DNA of 64,000 nt from Leadbetterella sp964563435 (GCA_964563435.1 CAZLXI010000005.1:1-64000); one strand, 5' to 3'. Counted from the stretch's first letter, positions 1-8,709 are shown. Translations and numbers: made by a program. Notes: generated from the sequence alone by a model not told the origin.

Positions 1-114
1 CCTGTCAGAGACAGGATTTCGCCCTCCTTACGTCTGAAGACGTGGGAGAGCGGGGCAAAAGCAGGAGAAAGTACCTTTAATATGGTTAAAACTAAAATAG
101 AAGAAAAGCAATGA
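1..114 (+). CDS. C-terminal end of an unidentified protein (5' partial)
   Basis: The reading frame is open from the window edge to a TGA at 112-114, giving about 37 residues rich in Lys, Arg and Glu, ending KTKIEEKQ. The stop overlaps the start of the next small gene in an ATGA arrangement, so the two are probably translationally coupled. I cannot name the family from this tail. A larger protein followed by a small AT-rich gene overlapping its stop is the usual layout of a polymorphic toxin and its immunity gene, but this is inference only. Confidence 0.5.
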   Translation, partial: PVRDRISPSLRLKTWESGAKAGESTFNMVKTKIEEKQ

Positions 115-467
115 AACTACTAAGGAAGTTGTTTAGCAAAGAAGCTAATCCAATGGCTGAAAAGCTAGAAAAGTTAATTAATGAAGACTTAGTGAACATT
201 TTTTATTGTTTTGGTTTTGTTTTTACCGATGAAAACCTTTTGAAATTTAGGAAGAATTTAGATTCCAATTCCTTAGAAAAGGTTAGAAATGAGTTAGAGT
301 TTGACGTAATGCAGGATAATGTCGAGATTTTTTTTGCTACAAGTTCTGAAGGGAAGAAATATATGTACTTGATTGTCGACTATTTTGAACCATTACGAAA
401 AGAAGATCTTCTAGAACAGTTATGGATTAAAGAATTTCCAAATGTAAAAATGGAAAAAGTTAAATGA
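111..467 (+). CDS. Small AT-rich hypothetical protein, possible immunity protein
   Basis: This encodes 118 residues with no signal peptide or membrane segment, so it is probably cytoplasmic. It is rich in Glu, Lys, Phe and Leu. I do not recognise a family. It starts at ATG 111, overlapping the upstream stop by 4 bases, and is followed at once by a clear Rho-independent terminator, so it is the last gene of its operon. Its base composition is much more AT-rich than the metabolic genes further on, suggesting acquisition by transfer. An immunity or adaptor role is a guess from position and size. Confidence 0.6.
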   Translation: MKLLRKLFSKEANPMAEKLEKLINEDLVNIFYCFGFVFTDENLLKFRKNLDSNSLEKVRNELEFDVMQDNVEIFFATSSEGKKYMYLIVDYFEPLRKEDLLEQLWIKEFPNVKMEKVK

Positions 468-471
468 AACG

Positions 472-499
472 AAAAAGCCCTCATTCAGAGGGCTTTTTT
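472..499 (+). terminator. Rho-independent terminator after the small AT-rich gene
   Basis: Arms AAAAAGCCCTC and GAGGGCTTTTTT pair across the loop ATTCA, and the right arm ends in six T residues. The A-run on the left arm makes it usable from the other strand too, where it would end the regulator remnant that stops at 498. Confidence 0.85.
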
Positions 500-659
500 A
501 TTGGATAGCTTTGAGCTTGACATTATTAATCATAGCATCGTGGGCATAGAGGATATGTTGCTTATCCTGTTCAGAAAACTTGGCAATATCATTAAGCCGC
601 TTCATCATGGAAGGGTTGTGTCCAAGCAGAGTCTTCGGCTTGCCGAGACTCGGCTTATC
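498..659 (-). pseudogene. Remnant of an XRE-family helix-turn-helix regulator (C-terminus only)
   Basis: On the minus strand the sequence reads LLGHNPSMMKRLNDIAKF, then EQDKQHILYAHDAMI, ending KLKAIQ and TAA. This resembles the C-terminal tail common in small Bacteroidota XRE regulators, where a linker after the DNA-binding domain is followed by a helix of the type LAKLSEEDKKHILYAID. The DNA-binding domain is absent: upstream the frame continues without helix-turn-helix character and crosses the palindrome at 628-651. I read this as a 5'-truncated remnant. Confidence 0.5.
628..651 (-). repeat. REP-like palindrome, copy 1
   Basis: Read on the minus strand, GAGTCTCGGC and GCCGAAGACTC form an imperfect palindrome. 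A near-identical copy in opposite orientation lies at 851-875. Similarity continues a little past the right arm (CTGCTTGGACA here, CTGATTGAACA there). Confidence 0.65.
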
Positions 660-739
660 ACAGATGTGATTTTGCTTATCGAAATAAATGACCCTTGTAC
701 AGAATAATATTGTAACTTGCTGTTAGTAAAGATTCATAC

Positions 740-877
740 ATGGCTGTCAAAACGCGGCAAGAGAAAGCTCACGCAATTTATTTTGTTACATTTACCTGCT
801 TTAGATGGCTAAACCTCTTTTCCATAACTCATATATATTATAAGGTAATCAGAGTCTCGGCACGCCGAAGACTCTGA
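740..877 (+). pseudogene. N-terminal fragment of a REP-associated tyrosine transposase (RAYT, Y1 family)
   Basis: An ATG at 740 opens 45 codons reading MAVKTRQEKAHAIYFVTFTC then FRWLNLFSIT, then diverging and stopping at 875. The segment with AIYFVTFTC and the following aromatic W-x-x-LF block is the characteristic N-terminus of Bacteroidota IS200-like Y1 (RAYT) transposases. The HUH motif and catalytic Tyr should come later and are absent. The frame ends inside the REP-like palindrome at 851-875, as if the gene were cut there. It cannot be active. Confidence 0.6.
851..875 (+). repeat. REP-like palindrome, copy 2
   Basis: AGAGTCTCGGC and GCCGAAGACTCT form a near-perfect hairpin. It matches the copy at 628-651 in inverted orientation with one mismatch in the core. 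The two copies bracket the transposase fragment, as expected for REP sequences mobilised by RAYT proteins. Confidence 0.65.
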
Positions 878-944
878 TTGAACAAAAAAGCTGCGTTTTT
901 TAAAGGAGTTTGCTAATTTTAAGGGCAGATAAAAATCAGATTGG

Positions 945-2447
945 ATGGACATCCTCAGCGCCCGGCAATTGAAAGAAGCCGACACCCGCACCCTGGTCGT
1001 GCAGAACATCAGCTCCTGGCAGCTGATGGAACGGGCTTCCGGAGCACTTTTCGAAAGCCTGAAAGCGGATTTCGACATTTATAACACCCGTTTCAGCATT
1101 CTTTGCGGCCCGGGAAATAACGGGGGGGATGGCCTGGCACTGGCCCGCATGATCTTCTCGGCGGGAGGAAATGTCGATGTCTTCCTGCTGAGGTCATTGT
1201 CTTACTCACCCGACAATCTTGAAAATCAAAAACGGCTGGGCGAACTGCCCGTTACCGCCTTTGACTGCAATTCCCGCCTGAATTTCTCCGAAGATACCGT
1301 TATCATTGATGCCTTATACGGACACGGATTAAACCGCCCGCTGGATCCTCCCTGGAGCCTCCTGACCGACCAGGTCAATAGTTCCGGAAGGCGGGTTCTG
1401 GCGGTAGATATGCCTTCCGGGTTGCTGGCAGACGAGGCCACCCCTCTGGCAGCCCCTGTTGTAAAGGCCGACCGGGTGTACACGTTCCATTCTCCTAAAA
1501 AAGCACTTCTCCTGCCCGGCAATGCAGGCGTGACCGGTGATTTCAGAGTGCTGGATATCGGGCTGGAGGAGGCCCCGGACAGTCATGAGATTTATGTTAC
1601 TGCTGACATCATAAAAAAGAAGATAATCGTGCCCGCCCGATTCTCACACAAAGGTACCCTGGGCCATGCGCTGCTCACCGGCGGAAGCTACGGTAAAGCG
1701 GGCGCGATCCTGCTGGCGGCCCGCGCGGCGCTTAAAACCGGGTGCGGCCTGGTGACGGCCTACGTACCTCAATGCGCGTATCTTCCCCTGCAAAGTGCAT
1801 TTCCGGAAGCCATGGTCATCACCGATAGTGCAAACGACGCGTTAACGACACCCCCTGCCGGTCTCTCCCGGTTTGCATCCATAGGTGCAGGGCCGGGAAT
1901 GGGTACCGCCCCGGAGACGGAAAAGGCATTTCTCCAGCTGCTGGGAGACAAAGATCTGCCGCCCATGGTAGTGGATGCCGATGCCCTGAACATTCTTTCA
2001 CATAATCCGGAATGGCTGAAAAAGCTGCCACCCGATACGATCCTTACCCCTCATCCCGGCGAGCTTGAGCGCCTCACAGGCCCCTGGAAAGATGATTTTG
2101 AAAAACTTGAAAAAGTCCGGCAGCTCTCCCGTAAACACACCCTTATCCTGGTCATCAAAGGAGCCCATACCGCTATTATCCTGCCCGACGGGAGAACCTT
2201 TTTCAACTCTACGGGAAATTATGGTATGGCAACGGGCGGCAGCGGCGATGTGCTGACGGGGATCATCACCTCGCTCCTCGCCCAACGCTATTCACCGGAA
2301 GATGCAGCGGTAACCGGCGTTTATCTTCACGGGCTGGCGGGAGACCTGGCCACCCGGAAAATTCACCCCAAAAGCCTGATCGCCTCCGACATTATCGAAC
2401 ATTTATCTTCTGCCTGGAACCACCTCTTTGAAGAAGCCGGTGTATAA
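945..2447 (+). CDS. nnr: Bifunctional NAD(P)H-hydrate epimerase / ADP-dependent hydrate dehydratase
   Basis: This is a 500-residue cytoplasmic repair enzyme with two fused domains. Residues about 1-215 are the YjeF_N epimerase, with the glycine-rich GPGNNGGDG at 55-63. Residues about 225-500 are the ribokinase-like dehydratase, with GGSYGKAGA, TPHPGELERLTG and the nucleotide-site motif TGGSGDVLTG near 430. Together they repair hydrated NADH and NADPH. The length fits the usual fused bacterial form. The start is ATG 945; no strong Shine-Dalgarno is seen. The last 45 bases overlap the convergent glycosyltransferase gene. Confidence 0.95.
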   Translation: MDILSARQLKEADTRTLVVQNISSWQLMERASGALFESLKADFDIYNTRFSILCGPGNNGGDGLALARMIFSAGGNVDVFLLRSLSYSPDNLENQKRLGELPVTAFDCNSRLNFSEDTVIIDALYGHGLNRPLDPPWSLLTDQVNSSGRRVLAVDMPSGLLADEATPLAAPVVKADRVYTFHSPKKALLLPGNAGVTGDFRVLDIGLEEAPDSHEIYVTADIIKKKIIVPARFSHKGTLGHALLTGGSYGKAGAILLAARAALKTGCGLVTAYVPQCAYLPLQSAFPEAMVITDSANDALTTPPAGLSRFASIGAGPGMGTAPETEKAFLQLLGDKDLPPMVVDADALNILSHNPEWLKKLPPDTILTPHPGELERLTGPWKDDFEKLEKVRQLSRKHTLILVIKGAHTAIILPDGRTFFNSTGNYGMATGGSGDVLTGIITSLLAQRYSPEDAAVTGVYLHGLAGDLATRKIHPKSLIASDIIEHLSSAWNHLFEEAGV

Positions 2448-3668
2448 TCTCCAAAAGCAAAGAATCAGCACCAGCCCGTAAACGGAGGATACAAACACCG
2501 GCTCAAAGAAGAAGCTGTTAAAATCGGAAATATCCCCCTTTAATATCCGCGCCGAATACTCGATATTCAGGAAATACGCCACACTAAGGAGAGCATAGAT
2601 CGTATATTTTTTGGTATACAATGCATACGCAGCGCCAAAGATCATGGCCGGATGCACATAACGAGAGTGCATCTGGGTATTAAAATAAAAGAAGACCAGC
2701 GAAACCAGCATGCCCGTCAGCAGTAATTTTTCTACAGGAAAGAAGTCAATTTTTTCCTTTTTGATCATTATACGGTATTTCCAGTACAGCAGGGGCAGGA
2801 TGGTCAGCAGCATAGATCCCGCATAAAGGAGCAGACCATACACATGATAGCTTCTTCCCCAGAAGCCCAGGATATCCAAAACCTTTTTGGGCTCATCAAA
2901 GAAGTAGGACCAGAAGTTTAGCGCCCCCATACTGATATAGGGATATTTCCCCTTGGAGCCCAGCACTACATCCCACAGAAGCCCGGTGTCGCCGTTGAGC
3001 ACGAAAGGGAGAATAATCAGTATCTGCACAACAGCCGAAGGCAGCAGTATAAGCAGGGCCTTTTTAATACTCCTGACTTCACGAAGCTGGGGTAAGTTGA
3101 TCAGGAAAACAAGGGGGAAATAAGTGATGGCCTGCAATTTAAAATTCAGTGCGATCACATAAAAGAGTATGCTCAGCTTCGTATTCTTCCGGATGGCATA
3201 ATACACCGAAATAAACAAAAAGGAGGAATAGATACCGTCTACCTGCCCGTAAAAAACACAGTTGTAAAAGAATGCCGGGTTAAAAATGATCAGAAGCGAA
3301 AGCAGGAGAACGGTTTGCATACGCTCATACTTTCTTCTGACCAGCGCCACTACAAACGCAATACCGATCAGCTCAAACAGGACGGTAATATACTTAAGCG
3401 AGTTGATATGCAGGATAACCCCCTCGGTAGTCCCCACCAGTTTGCCATAAAAGAAAAGAATGTAATTATACAGCGGCAGGTAGTTAATTCCCAGGCGGTA
3501 GATGTTGGCCAGCCCGTTTCCCAGCATATAATTGGACCAGTTGATCCAGCATCGCCGGTCATATTTGCCATGGACGGTAATATCAGGAATAAGCAGGATC
3601 GCTAATATGAAAACTGCCCCGAAAAACAAAAGGGGCAGCCTGTATTTTGTCCATAGTTGTTTCATCAT
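2403..3668 (-). CDS. Integral membrane GT-C type glycosyltransferase (Gpi18/mannosyltransferase-like)
   Basis: This 421-residue protein has an N-terminal anchor (LLFFGAVFILAILLIPD) and about ten hydrophobic segments. The motif FYGQVDGIYSSF in a loop, followed by FKLQAITYFPLVFL, is typical of GT-C mannosyl/glucosyltransferases of the Gpi18/DUF2029 type, which use polyprenyl-phosphate sugars on the outer face of the inner membrane. The acceptor is unknown. It is the last gene of a minus-strand operon DUF1599, DoxX-like, aroK, GT with short spacers. ATG 3668 is followed directly by a second ATG at 3665; either could be used. Confidence 0.75.
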   Translation of the reverse strand: MMKQLWTKYRLPLLFFGAVFILAILLIPDITVHGKYDRRCWINWSNYMLGNGLANIYRLGINYLPLYNYILFFYGKLVGTTEGVILHINSLKYITVLFELIGIAFVVALVRRKYERMQTVLLLSLLIIFNPAFFYNCVFYGQVDGIYSSFLFISVYYAIRKNTKLSILFYVIALNFKLQAITYFPLVFLINLPQLREVRSIKKALLILLPSAVVQILIILPFVLNGDTGLLWDVVLGSKGKYPYISMGALNFWSYFFDEPKKVLDILGFWGRSYHVYGLLLYAGSMLLTILPLLYWKYRIMIKKEKIDFFPVEKLLLTGMLVSLVFFYFNTQMHSRYVHPAMIFGAAYALYTKKYTIYALLSVAYFLNIEYSARILKGDISDFNSFFFEPVFVSSVYGLVLILCFWRLYTGFFKEVVPGRR

Positions 3669-3695
3669 TTCAAAAGTTTGTGTCTGTAACAGAAC

Positions 3696-4223
3696 CTACT
3701 TGGTGGCTACCCTGGAAAAATGCGCATCCAGTATCCAAAGTATGGTATTGGCATCCGTATCTCCCTCAATAACGATATCCGCTCTTTTATAAATATCAAT
3801 GCGATCTTCATAGGTTTTGGTGAGGGTATCTACCAGCAGCTCGCTTTCCAGGTTAAACAGCGGCCGGTTATTTTTCTTGGAATTCCGCATCCTTTCCTCC
3901 AGCTTATTAGGCTTAACGTCCAGAAAAACACTGATCCCGTTCTCCTTGATGAAATCCATATTGCTCCCGTTGCACGGTGTTCCGCCCCCGGTGGCGATCA
4001 CCAGGCTCGAGTTGGGATCGATGCGTTTAAGCTGCTCTGTCTCTACCTTTCTAAAATATTCCTCGCCTTCAAGATTGAAAATCTCACTGATCTTCTTCCC
4101 TTCTGCCAGTTCGATCTTTTTGTCAAGATCAATGAACTCATAATTCAGCTCCTTTGCCAATTGTCTTCCCAGTGTACTTTTTCCGGAAGACGGCATTCCA
4201 ATCATAAAAATGTTTGTAGTCAT
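3696..4223 (-). CDS. aroK: Shikimate kinase
   Basis: This 175-residue cytoplasmic enzyme phosphorylates shikimate in the pathway to chorismate. The Walker A motif GMPSSGKSTLGRQLA is near residue 8, the shikimate-binding DLDKKIE follows near residue 33, and the ATGGGTPC motif is near residue 78. Length is normal for the family. It lies 15 bases downstream of the DoxX-like gene and 27 bases upstream of the glycosyltransferase in the same operon. Confidence 0.93.
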   Translation of the reverse strand: MTTNIFMIGMPSSGKSTLGRQLAKELNYEFIDLDKKIELAEGKKISEIFNLEGEEYFRKVETEQLKRIDPNSSLVIATGGGTPCNGSNMDFIKENGISVFLDVKPNKLEERMRNSKKNNRPLFNLESELLVDTLTKTYEDRIDIYKRADIVIEGDTDANTILWILDAHFSRVATK

Positions 4224-4238
4224 TTATAAACAATAGTA

Positions 4239-5348
4239 CTATAAGTTAATCAACTTTTTAATCTTTGCGTCAGACGGCAGGCGGTTAAAACTCCACTTTC
4301 CTGAAACCACTCCGTCCTGCATCAGGTAAATGACGGGGTTGTTACGGGCCATGGTCTTCAGTACCTTTTCATCCACAAAGTAATAGGGGTAATTCAGTTT
4401 TTTGGCCCTGAGGTACGCCCCTGCGCCGGTTTCCGGGGTAAGCACCACAGGCTTCACCTGAACTTTACCCACTTTGGTCACTAATTCCCGGTATTTCTTA
4501 AAGTCAAGATTTTCAATATCGGCGGTAGACTTCAGGATCAATACCAGCACTTTTCCTTCCAGAACAGCAGACAGCGCCTCATTTCCGGCTGTATCTATCA
4601 CACTGAAGTCGGTAATTACCGGTTGAAGGACATCCTCATTAAGCACCCTGGAGGCCCGGTATGTATAACGCAGGGTATCCATCAGGTATTCCTCCGAGAG
4701 AAGGGTTTCGCCGGTGGATCTGTCCAGGAATTCGTATTCGATCACCGGTGCGATATCCGGGCGTTTCATTTGCTCCGGAATACTTTTTCCTGTGGCATAA
4801 GGCAGCATATCGATCACCGGCAGATAGCTTAAACTGTAGATCCCGAGTCCGGTGGAAATAATGATAGCCAGCAGCACAGCGGGTGTACCCGCCCCTGCAT
4901 TATTGAATTTTTTACGGTAAACAAACAGGATCACAATGAAGACCATGGTCAACACATTCTTCCAGAAGGAGGCCCAGGGCTTGAGCTTCATGAATTCACC
5001 GAAGCAGCCGCAGTCGGTTACCCGGTTAAAATAAGCGGAATAGAAGGTCAGGAAAGTAAAGAAGGTCATCAGCAGCAGCGCAGCCCAGGCCGTCCATTTC
5101 AGCCTGAATCCAAAGAGCAGAGCTACCCCTATCACCAGCTCGAGACAGCAAAAAAATACCGATAAGGCTACGGAAGATGCCCCCAGGCCCTCAAAAAAGC
5201 CTTCCAGAACCGGCAGATCCATTGCGAATACTTCGAAGTATTCTTTCAGTTTTAATGCCGTACCGTAAGGGTCCACTACCTTCAGAAAGCCTGAGAAAAT
5301 AAGGTACATCCCAACGATTACCCGTGAAAAGTTTGCCAATATTTTCAT
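4239..5348 (-). CDS. DoxX-like membrane protein of the BT_3928 family
   Basis: This 369-residue protein has a DoxX-type N-terminal half (IVGMYLIFSGFLKVVDP near residue 10, then three or four hydrophobic segments with the VTDCGCFGEFMKL loop) and a soluble C-terminal half of about 170 residues beyond a further membrane segment. The family is conserved in Bacteroidota next to DUF1599 and folP, the arrangement seen here. The CGC pair and a later thioredoxin-like region suggest a redox role in the envelope, but the function is unproven. Spacing to DUF1599 is 6 bases. Confidence 0.8.
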   Translation of the reverse strand: MKILANFSRVIVGMYLIFSGFLKVVDPYGTALKLKEYFEVFAMDLPVLEGFFEGLGASSVALSVFFCCLELVIGVALLFGFRLKWTAWAALLLMTFFTFLTFYSAYFNRVTDCGCFGEFMKLKPWASFWKNVLTMVFIVILFVYRKKFNNAGAGTPAVLLAIIISTGLGIYSLSYLPVIDMLPYATGKSIPEQMKRPDIAPVIEYEFLDRSTGETLLSEEYLMDTLRYTYRASRVLNEDVLQPVITDFSVIDTAGNEALSAVLEGKVLVLILKSTADIENLDFKKYRELVTKVGKVQVKPVVLTPETGAGAYLRAKKLNYPYYFVDEKVLKTMARNNPVIYLMQDGVVSGKWSFNRLPSDAKIKKLINL

Positions 5349-5354
5349 ATTTTC

Positions 5355-5897
5355 TTATTGTTGGACTGCCTGTTGCTGCTTTTCATTCAATTTTATAAGA
5401 CAAAATACCGAATAGTTGATCATATCCTGATAACCTGACCGTATCCCTTCCGAAATGAGTGTTTTCCCGTCGTTATCCTCGATCTGCTTGATCCGCATCA
5501 GCTTCATCAGGATGATGTCGGTCATAGAGCTTACCCGCATACTTCGCCAGGCTTCGTTGTAGTCATGGTTTTTATCAAACAACAAGGCTTTTACTTTGGT
5601 AATTTCTTCCTGGTAAGCCGTACTTACATCTTCAATATCAGGCCCGCGCTCCATGAGCATCAGGGCCATTACACAATAATTGATGATCCCGATAAACTCA
5701 GGCACCTCCCCTTCGTCTACCCGGGAAAATCCGTTTTCCTGAAGAGTCCGGATCCTGCGGGCTTTGATATAGATCTGATCGGTAATAGACGGGAGCCTGA
5801 GTATTTTCCATGAAGTACCATAATCTAAATTCTTCTTTGAAAATATCTCAAAGCAAAGAGTTATTATCCTTGAATATTCAGTTTCCGTCTTAGGCAT
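5355..5897 (-). CDS. DUF1599 (Nmad1-type) protein with an internal duplication
   Basis: This 180-residue soluble protein contains two homologous halves. Residues near 18-55 (SKKNLDYGTSWKILRLPSIT then a K-RRIRTLQEN helix) match residues near 107-143 (FDKNHDYNEAWRSMRVSSMT then KLMRIKQIEDN). Two copies are usual for DUF1599, which is related to proteins linked to nucleotide or DNA modification. No biochemical function is established in this context. It heads a minus-strand operon and is divergent from folP with a gap of under 40 bases, so the two promoters overlap or face each other. Confidence 0.85.
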   Translation of the reverse strand: MPKTETEYSRIITLCFEIFSKKNLDYGTSWKILRLPSITDQIYIKARRIRTLQENGFSRVDEGEVPEFIGIINYCVMALMLMERGPDIEDVSTAYQEEITKVKALLFDKNHDYNEAWRSMRVSSMTDIILMKLMRIKQIEDNDGKTLISEGIRSGYQDMINYSVFCLIKLNEKQQQAVQQ

Positions 5898-5934
5898 TTA
5901 TATAATTCAATAGTTTTTAGTTTTTTTGCAAACT

Positions 5935-6792
5935 ATGAAAAATACATTAAATATCGGTGGTAAGATTCTGAGCTTAAATCAACCTCTCATCATGGGAATC
6001 CTGAATGTTACGCCGGATTCATTTTACAAAGATAGCAGATTTAATCCTAATCAGGAAGCGTTTCTGAAAAAAGCTGAAACGATGATAGAAGAAGGCGCAC
6101 ACCTGTTGGATGTGGGGGGATATTCCACCCGGCCGGGCGGCAGCGAGGTCTCTGAAGCGGAAGAGCTCGACAGGGTCATTCCGGCCATTGAGAAGCTGAG
6201 GGGCCGTTTTCCGCGCACACCTGTTTCTGTTGACACTTTCCGGTCTGCCGTAGCGCGGGAGGCGCTGAATGCCGGAGCAGCGGTGGTCAATGATATTTCG
6301 GGGGGCGATTTTGATGCCGCCATGTTTCCGCTGATCATCGAAAAAAAGCCTGTTTATATCCTCATGCACCAGGAAGGGCGCTCCGTGAAAGATATGCATT
6401 CCTCCGGAAGCTACCCTGACCTTCTGCCTGCGGTCTTCGACAAGCTGTTCAAAAAGGCCGCCTATCTCCGAAGCAGGGGAGTAGCTGACATTCTTCTGGA
6501 TCCGGGCTTCGGCTTTTCCAAAAGCCTGGAAGAAAACTACCAGCTTCTGCAGCACCTGGAGCTGTTACAAACTGAATATTATCCCTTACTGACCGGGATG
6601 TCGCGAAAATCAATGATCTGGAAGCTCCTTCATATCAGCCCGGAGGAAGCATTGCCCTATTCCTTATATATACACGGGCTCGCCCTGATAAAAGGAGCGA
6701 AGATCATCCGGGTTCATGACCCTCTTCCTCATGCCGGCATCCTGCAAATTCACCGTCAATTGAAATATTCTTTACCGTATAATAACTTTTAA
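5935..6792 (+). CDS. folP: Dihydropteroate synthase
   Basis: This 285-residue cytoplasmic enzyme condenses p-aminobenzoate with dihydropterin pyrophosphate in folate synthesis. Family motifs appear in order: LIMGILNVTPDSF near residue 18, GGYSTRPGG near 60, SVDTF near 95, NDISGG near 117, LDPGFGFSKS near 185 and GMSRKSMIW near 220. I chose ATG 5935 (MKNTLNIGG); an in-frame TTG at 5926 is less likely. The DUF1599/DoxX genes lie divergently upstream, a conserved Bacteroidota neighbourhood. Confidence 0.95.
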   Translation: MKNTLNIGGKILSLNQPLIMGILNVTPDSFYKDSRFNPNQEAFLKKAETMIEEGAHLLDVGGYSTRPGGSEVSEAEELDRVIPAIEKLRGRFPRTPVSVDTFRSAVAREALNAGAAVVNDISGGDFDAAMFPLIIEKKPVYILMHQEGRSVKDMHSSGSYPDLLPAVFDKLFKKAAYLRSRGVADILLDPGFGFSKSLEENYQLLQHLELLQTEYYPLLTGMSRKSMIWKLLHISPEEALPYSLYIHGLALIKGAKIIRVHDPLPHAGILQIHRQLKYSLPYNNF

Positions 6793-6836
6793 ATATAATT
6801 TAATACCTTTTTTCTCCACTCCTATCCACTTTTTCA

Positions 6837-6844
6837 TATATTTG
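6837..6844 (+). promoter_or_regulatory. Bacteroidota -7 element upstream of the FN3 gene
   Basis: TATATTTG matches the TAnnTTTG -7 consensus and lies 35 bases before the ATG at 6880. The region 20-25 bases further upstream is T-rich, but a clean -33 TTTG is not obvious. Confidence 0.5.
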
Positions 6845-6879
6845 TGATACATTATTACATAACATAATCAAATTCGATC

Positions 6880-8658
6880 ATGAGAAAATTATTACTATCT
6901 TTTTTCTTGATTTTGAGCGGGTATATAGCCTCCGCACAATTGACGGCTCCTCAGGTGGAGATATCTAATATTACTAAAACCAGCCTTACGGCCGTAGTGG
7001 TACCTCAGGACACCACCGGTGTGAGGGGGATAGAGGTGAAAATAGAAGGCCCCGGAATCAACACCACCTCATTCCAGGTAAGAGGAGATAACGCCTTCCT
7101 GTCGTTTCCTTTTAACGCTTTACAGCCAGGAAGCAACTATAAGGTTACAGCAAGACTGCTGGGATGTACCATAGCTACAGGCTGTGTAACAACAAGCCCA
7201 TGGACAGAAAAGTGGGGAACCACCCTTGTAGACTTCCCTCCTGCAGCTACGCTACAGTCTACCAATAACTGTCCGCAGTTTGTAGGTCTCCAATGGAGTT
7301 ATCCGAATACCGGCGGTGCGGTGACCAACATTATTGTCAAGAAATCGTATGGCGGCCCGTGGTATGAGATTGCCAACATTCCGCCTTATGAAACTTCTTA
7401 TTATGACCTGGATGCTCAGCAGGGCATTCATACCACTTACGTTATTTATACCCAAAATGCTTTGGGTGAAGTAACCCAGTCTAACCAGGTGAGCCTTCAG
7501 GTGACACCTTATGTGTCTCCCGGAGCTCCGTTAAACCTCCATGCCGCGCATAAAACCAATAACAGCATCAGCATTGCGTGGAACAATGCAGATGAAGATC
7601 TGGAGTGCCGTACAAACATACGTGAGTCTTATTACATCACGATGAAAAGAGCCTGGGAAACAGAACACAAGATCATTGGCGTAACGTATCCTTATTCTAC
7701 CGGCTTTGATATCACCGGTCTTGAGGAGAATGAGACCGTGGAGATCGGTGTTTTCTCCTGGAGCGACCAGGGAATACAGGGTGGCTGGGCTTACCTCACC
7801 GAGAAAACGCATGGTAAATCCGTTATTCCAACGAATGTTATCGGTGTGGCCTATAAAGATAACTTCGAAAACTGGGCACTCGGTATAAGCTGGGAGCATG
7901 CCGGTGATGATGCAGACTACTACTACATTGATTACAGCCTGGATGAAGGGCAGACCTGGACCACTCTGGCATTTGTGAAAACCGGCCAGAATGTCATTCA
8001 GCACGTAAATCTTTCGGAAGGTCAGAAATACACTTACCGTGTGAAGGCCGGAAACTACCTGTACGGTGAGTCGGAATACGCCTACATGGACGGTACCGTA
8101 TCTGTAGATTATTCAGCTGTTCCGAATGCTCCTTACGGACTGGTAGCCAAATGGTCGGGAGCCAACGTGGTGCTGACCTGGGTAGATGACTCCAATAAAG
8201 AAGAGAAATATATTATCGAAAGAGCTTATAAGGCCGACGGTGATTTTGAGGAAGTTGGTGAAGTAGGAAGAAGCGTAACCACCTTCACGGATGAGATCGG
8301 CAGCGACACCGCTTCTGCTTTCTACTACCGGGTTATAGCAGAAAACCCGCTGGGCGCTTCAGAAGCCTCTAAAGTAGCTAAAATCGTTAAGGCAGGCTCC
8401 CCCGGCAGCAGGGTTTCTGCAGTGGTAGTTTATCCTAATCCTACTGCAGACAGGATCAACGTATCGGTACCTGCGCATCTTAAAGCTGCGGATGTGGAAG
8501 TGAATGTTTACAATCAGTTGAACCAGCTGGTATTCACCAAATCCTACAGGGCCGGCGCCGCTATTGATGTGAGCCTCAGAAGATATGTTCCGGGAACCTA
8601 CAACGTGGTAGTTTCCTCCGGTGAATTCAAAGAGACGAGGAAGATCGTTAAGAATTAA
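6880..8658 (+). CDS. Secreted fibronectin type III protein with a T9SS C-terminal sorting domain
   Basis: This 592-residue protein starts with a signal peptide (LLLSFFLILSGYIASAQ). Several FN3-type modules follow, including segments near residues 215-310, 318-405 and 415-505 with the pattern P-x-x-L-x-A-x-W-x-x-x-x-V-x-L-x-W. The last ~80 residues form a Por-type sorting domain: VVVYPNPTADRINVSV, then NVYNQLNQLVF, ending GEFKETRKIVKN. It is therefore probably exported by type IX secretion and held at the surface. No catalytic domain is seen; an adhesive or binding role is inferred. A -7 promoter element precedes it and a terminator follows, so it is monocistronic. Confidence 0.85.
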   Translation: MRKLLLSFFLILSGYIASAQLTAPQVEISNITKTSLTAVVVPQDTTGVRGIEVKIEGPGINTTSFQVRGDNAFLSFPFNALQPGSNYKVTARLLGCTIATGCVTTSPWTEKWGTTLVDFPPAATLQSTNNCPQFVGLQWSYPNTGGAVTNIIVKKSYGGPWYEIANIPPYETSYYDLDAQQGIHTTYVIYTQNALGEVTQSNQVSLQVTPYVSPGAPLNLHAAHKTNNSISIAWNNADEDLECRTNIRESYYITMKRAWETEHKIIGVTYPYSTGFDITGLEENETVEIGVFSWSDQGIQGGWAYLTEKTHGKSVIPTNVIGVAYKDNFENWALGISWEHAGDDADYYYIDYSLDEGQTWTTLAFVKTGQNVIQHVNLSEGQKYTYRVKAGNYLYGESEYAYMDGTVSVDYSAVPNAPYGLVAKWSGANVVLTWVDDSNKEEKYIIERAYKADGDFEEVGEVGRSVTTFTDEIGSDTASAFYYRVIAENPLGASEASKVAKIVKAGSPGSRVSAVVVYPNPTADRINVSVPAHLKAADVEVNVYNQLNQLVFTKSYRAGAAIDVSLRRYVPGTYNVVVSSGEFKETRKIVKN

Positions 8659-8679
8659 TTTTATTCCTTAAAGGATATA

Positions 8680-8709
8680 AAACAGGCGGCCAAACGGCTG
8701 CCTGTTTTT
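8680..8709 (+). terminator. Rho-independent terminator after the FN3 gene
   Basis: The left arm AAACAGGC with inner GGCC pairs with GCCTGTTT, followed by TTTTG. It lies 21 bases after the stop codon. Confidence 0.75.

Noticed and set aside
809..1078. 89-codon minus-strand frame across the nnr start
   Set aside because: It spans a palindrome and the conserved start of nnr; composition gives no protein character.
3720..4229. 169-codon plus-strand frame opposite aroK
   Set aside because: Antisense to shikimate kinase with intact motifs.
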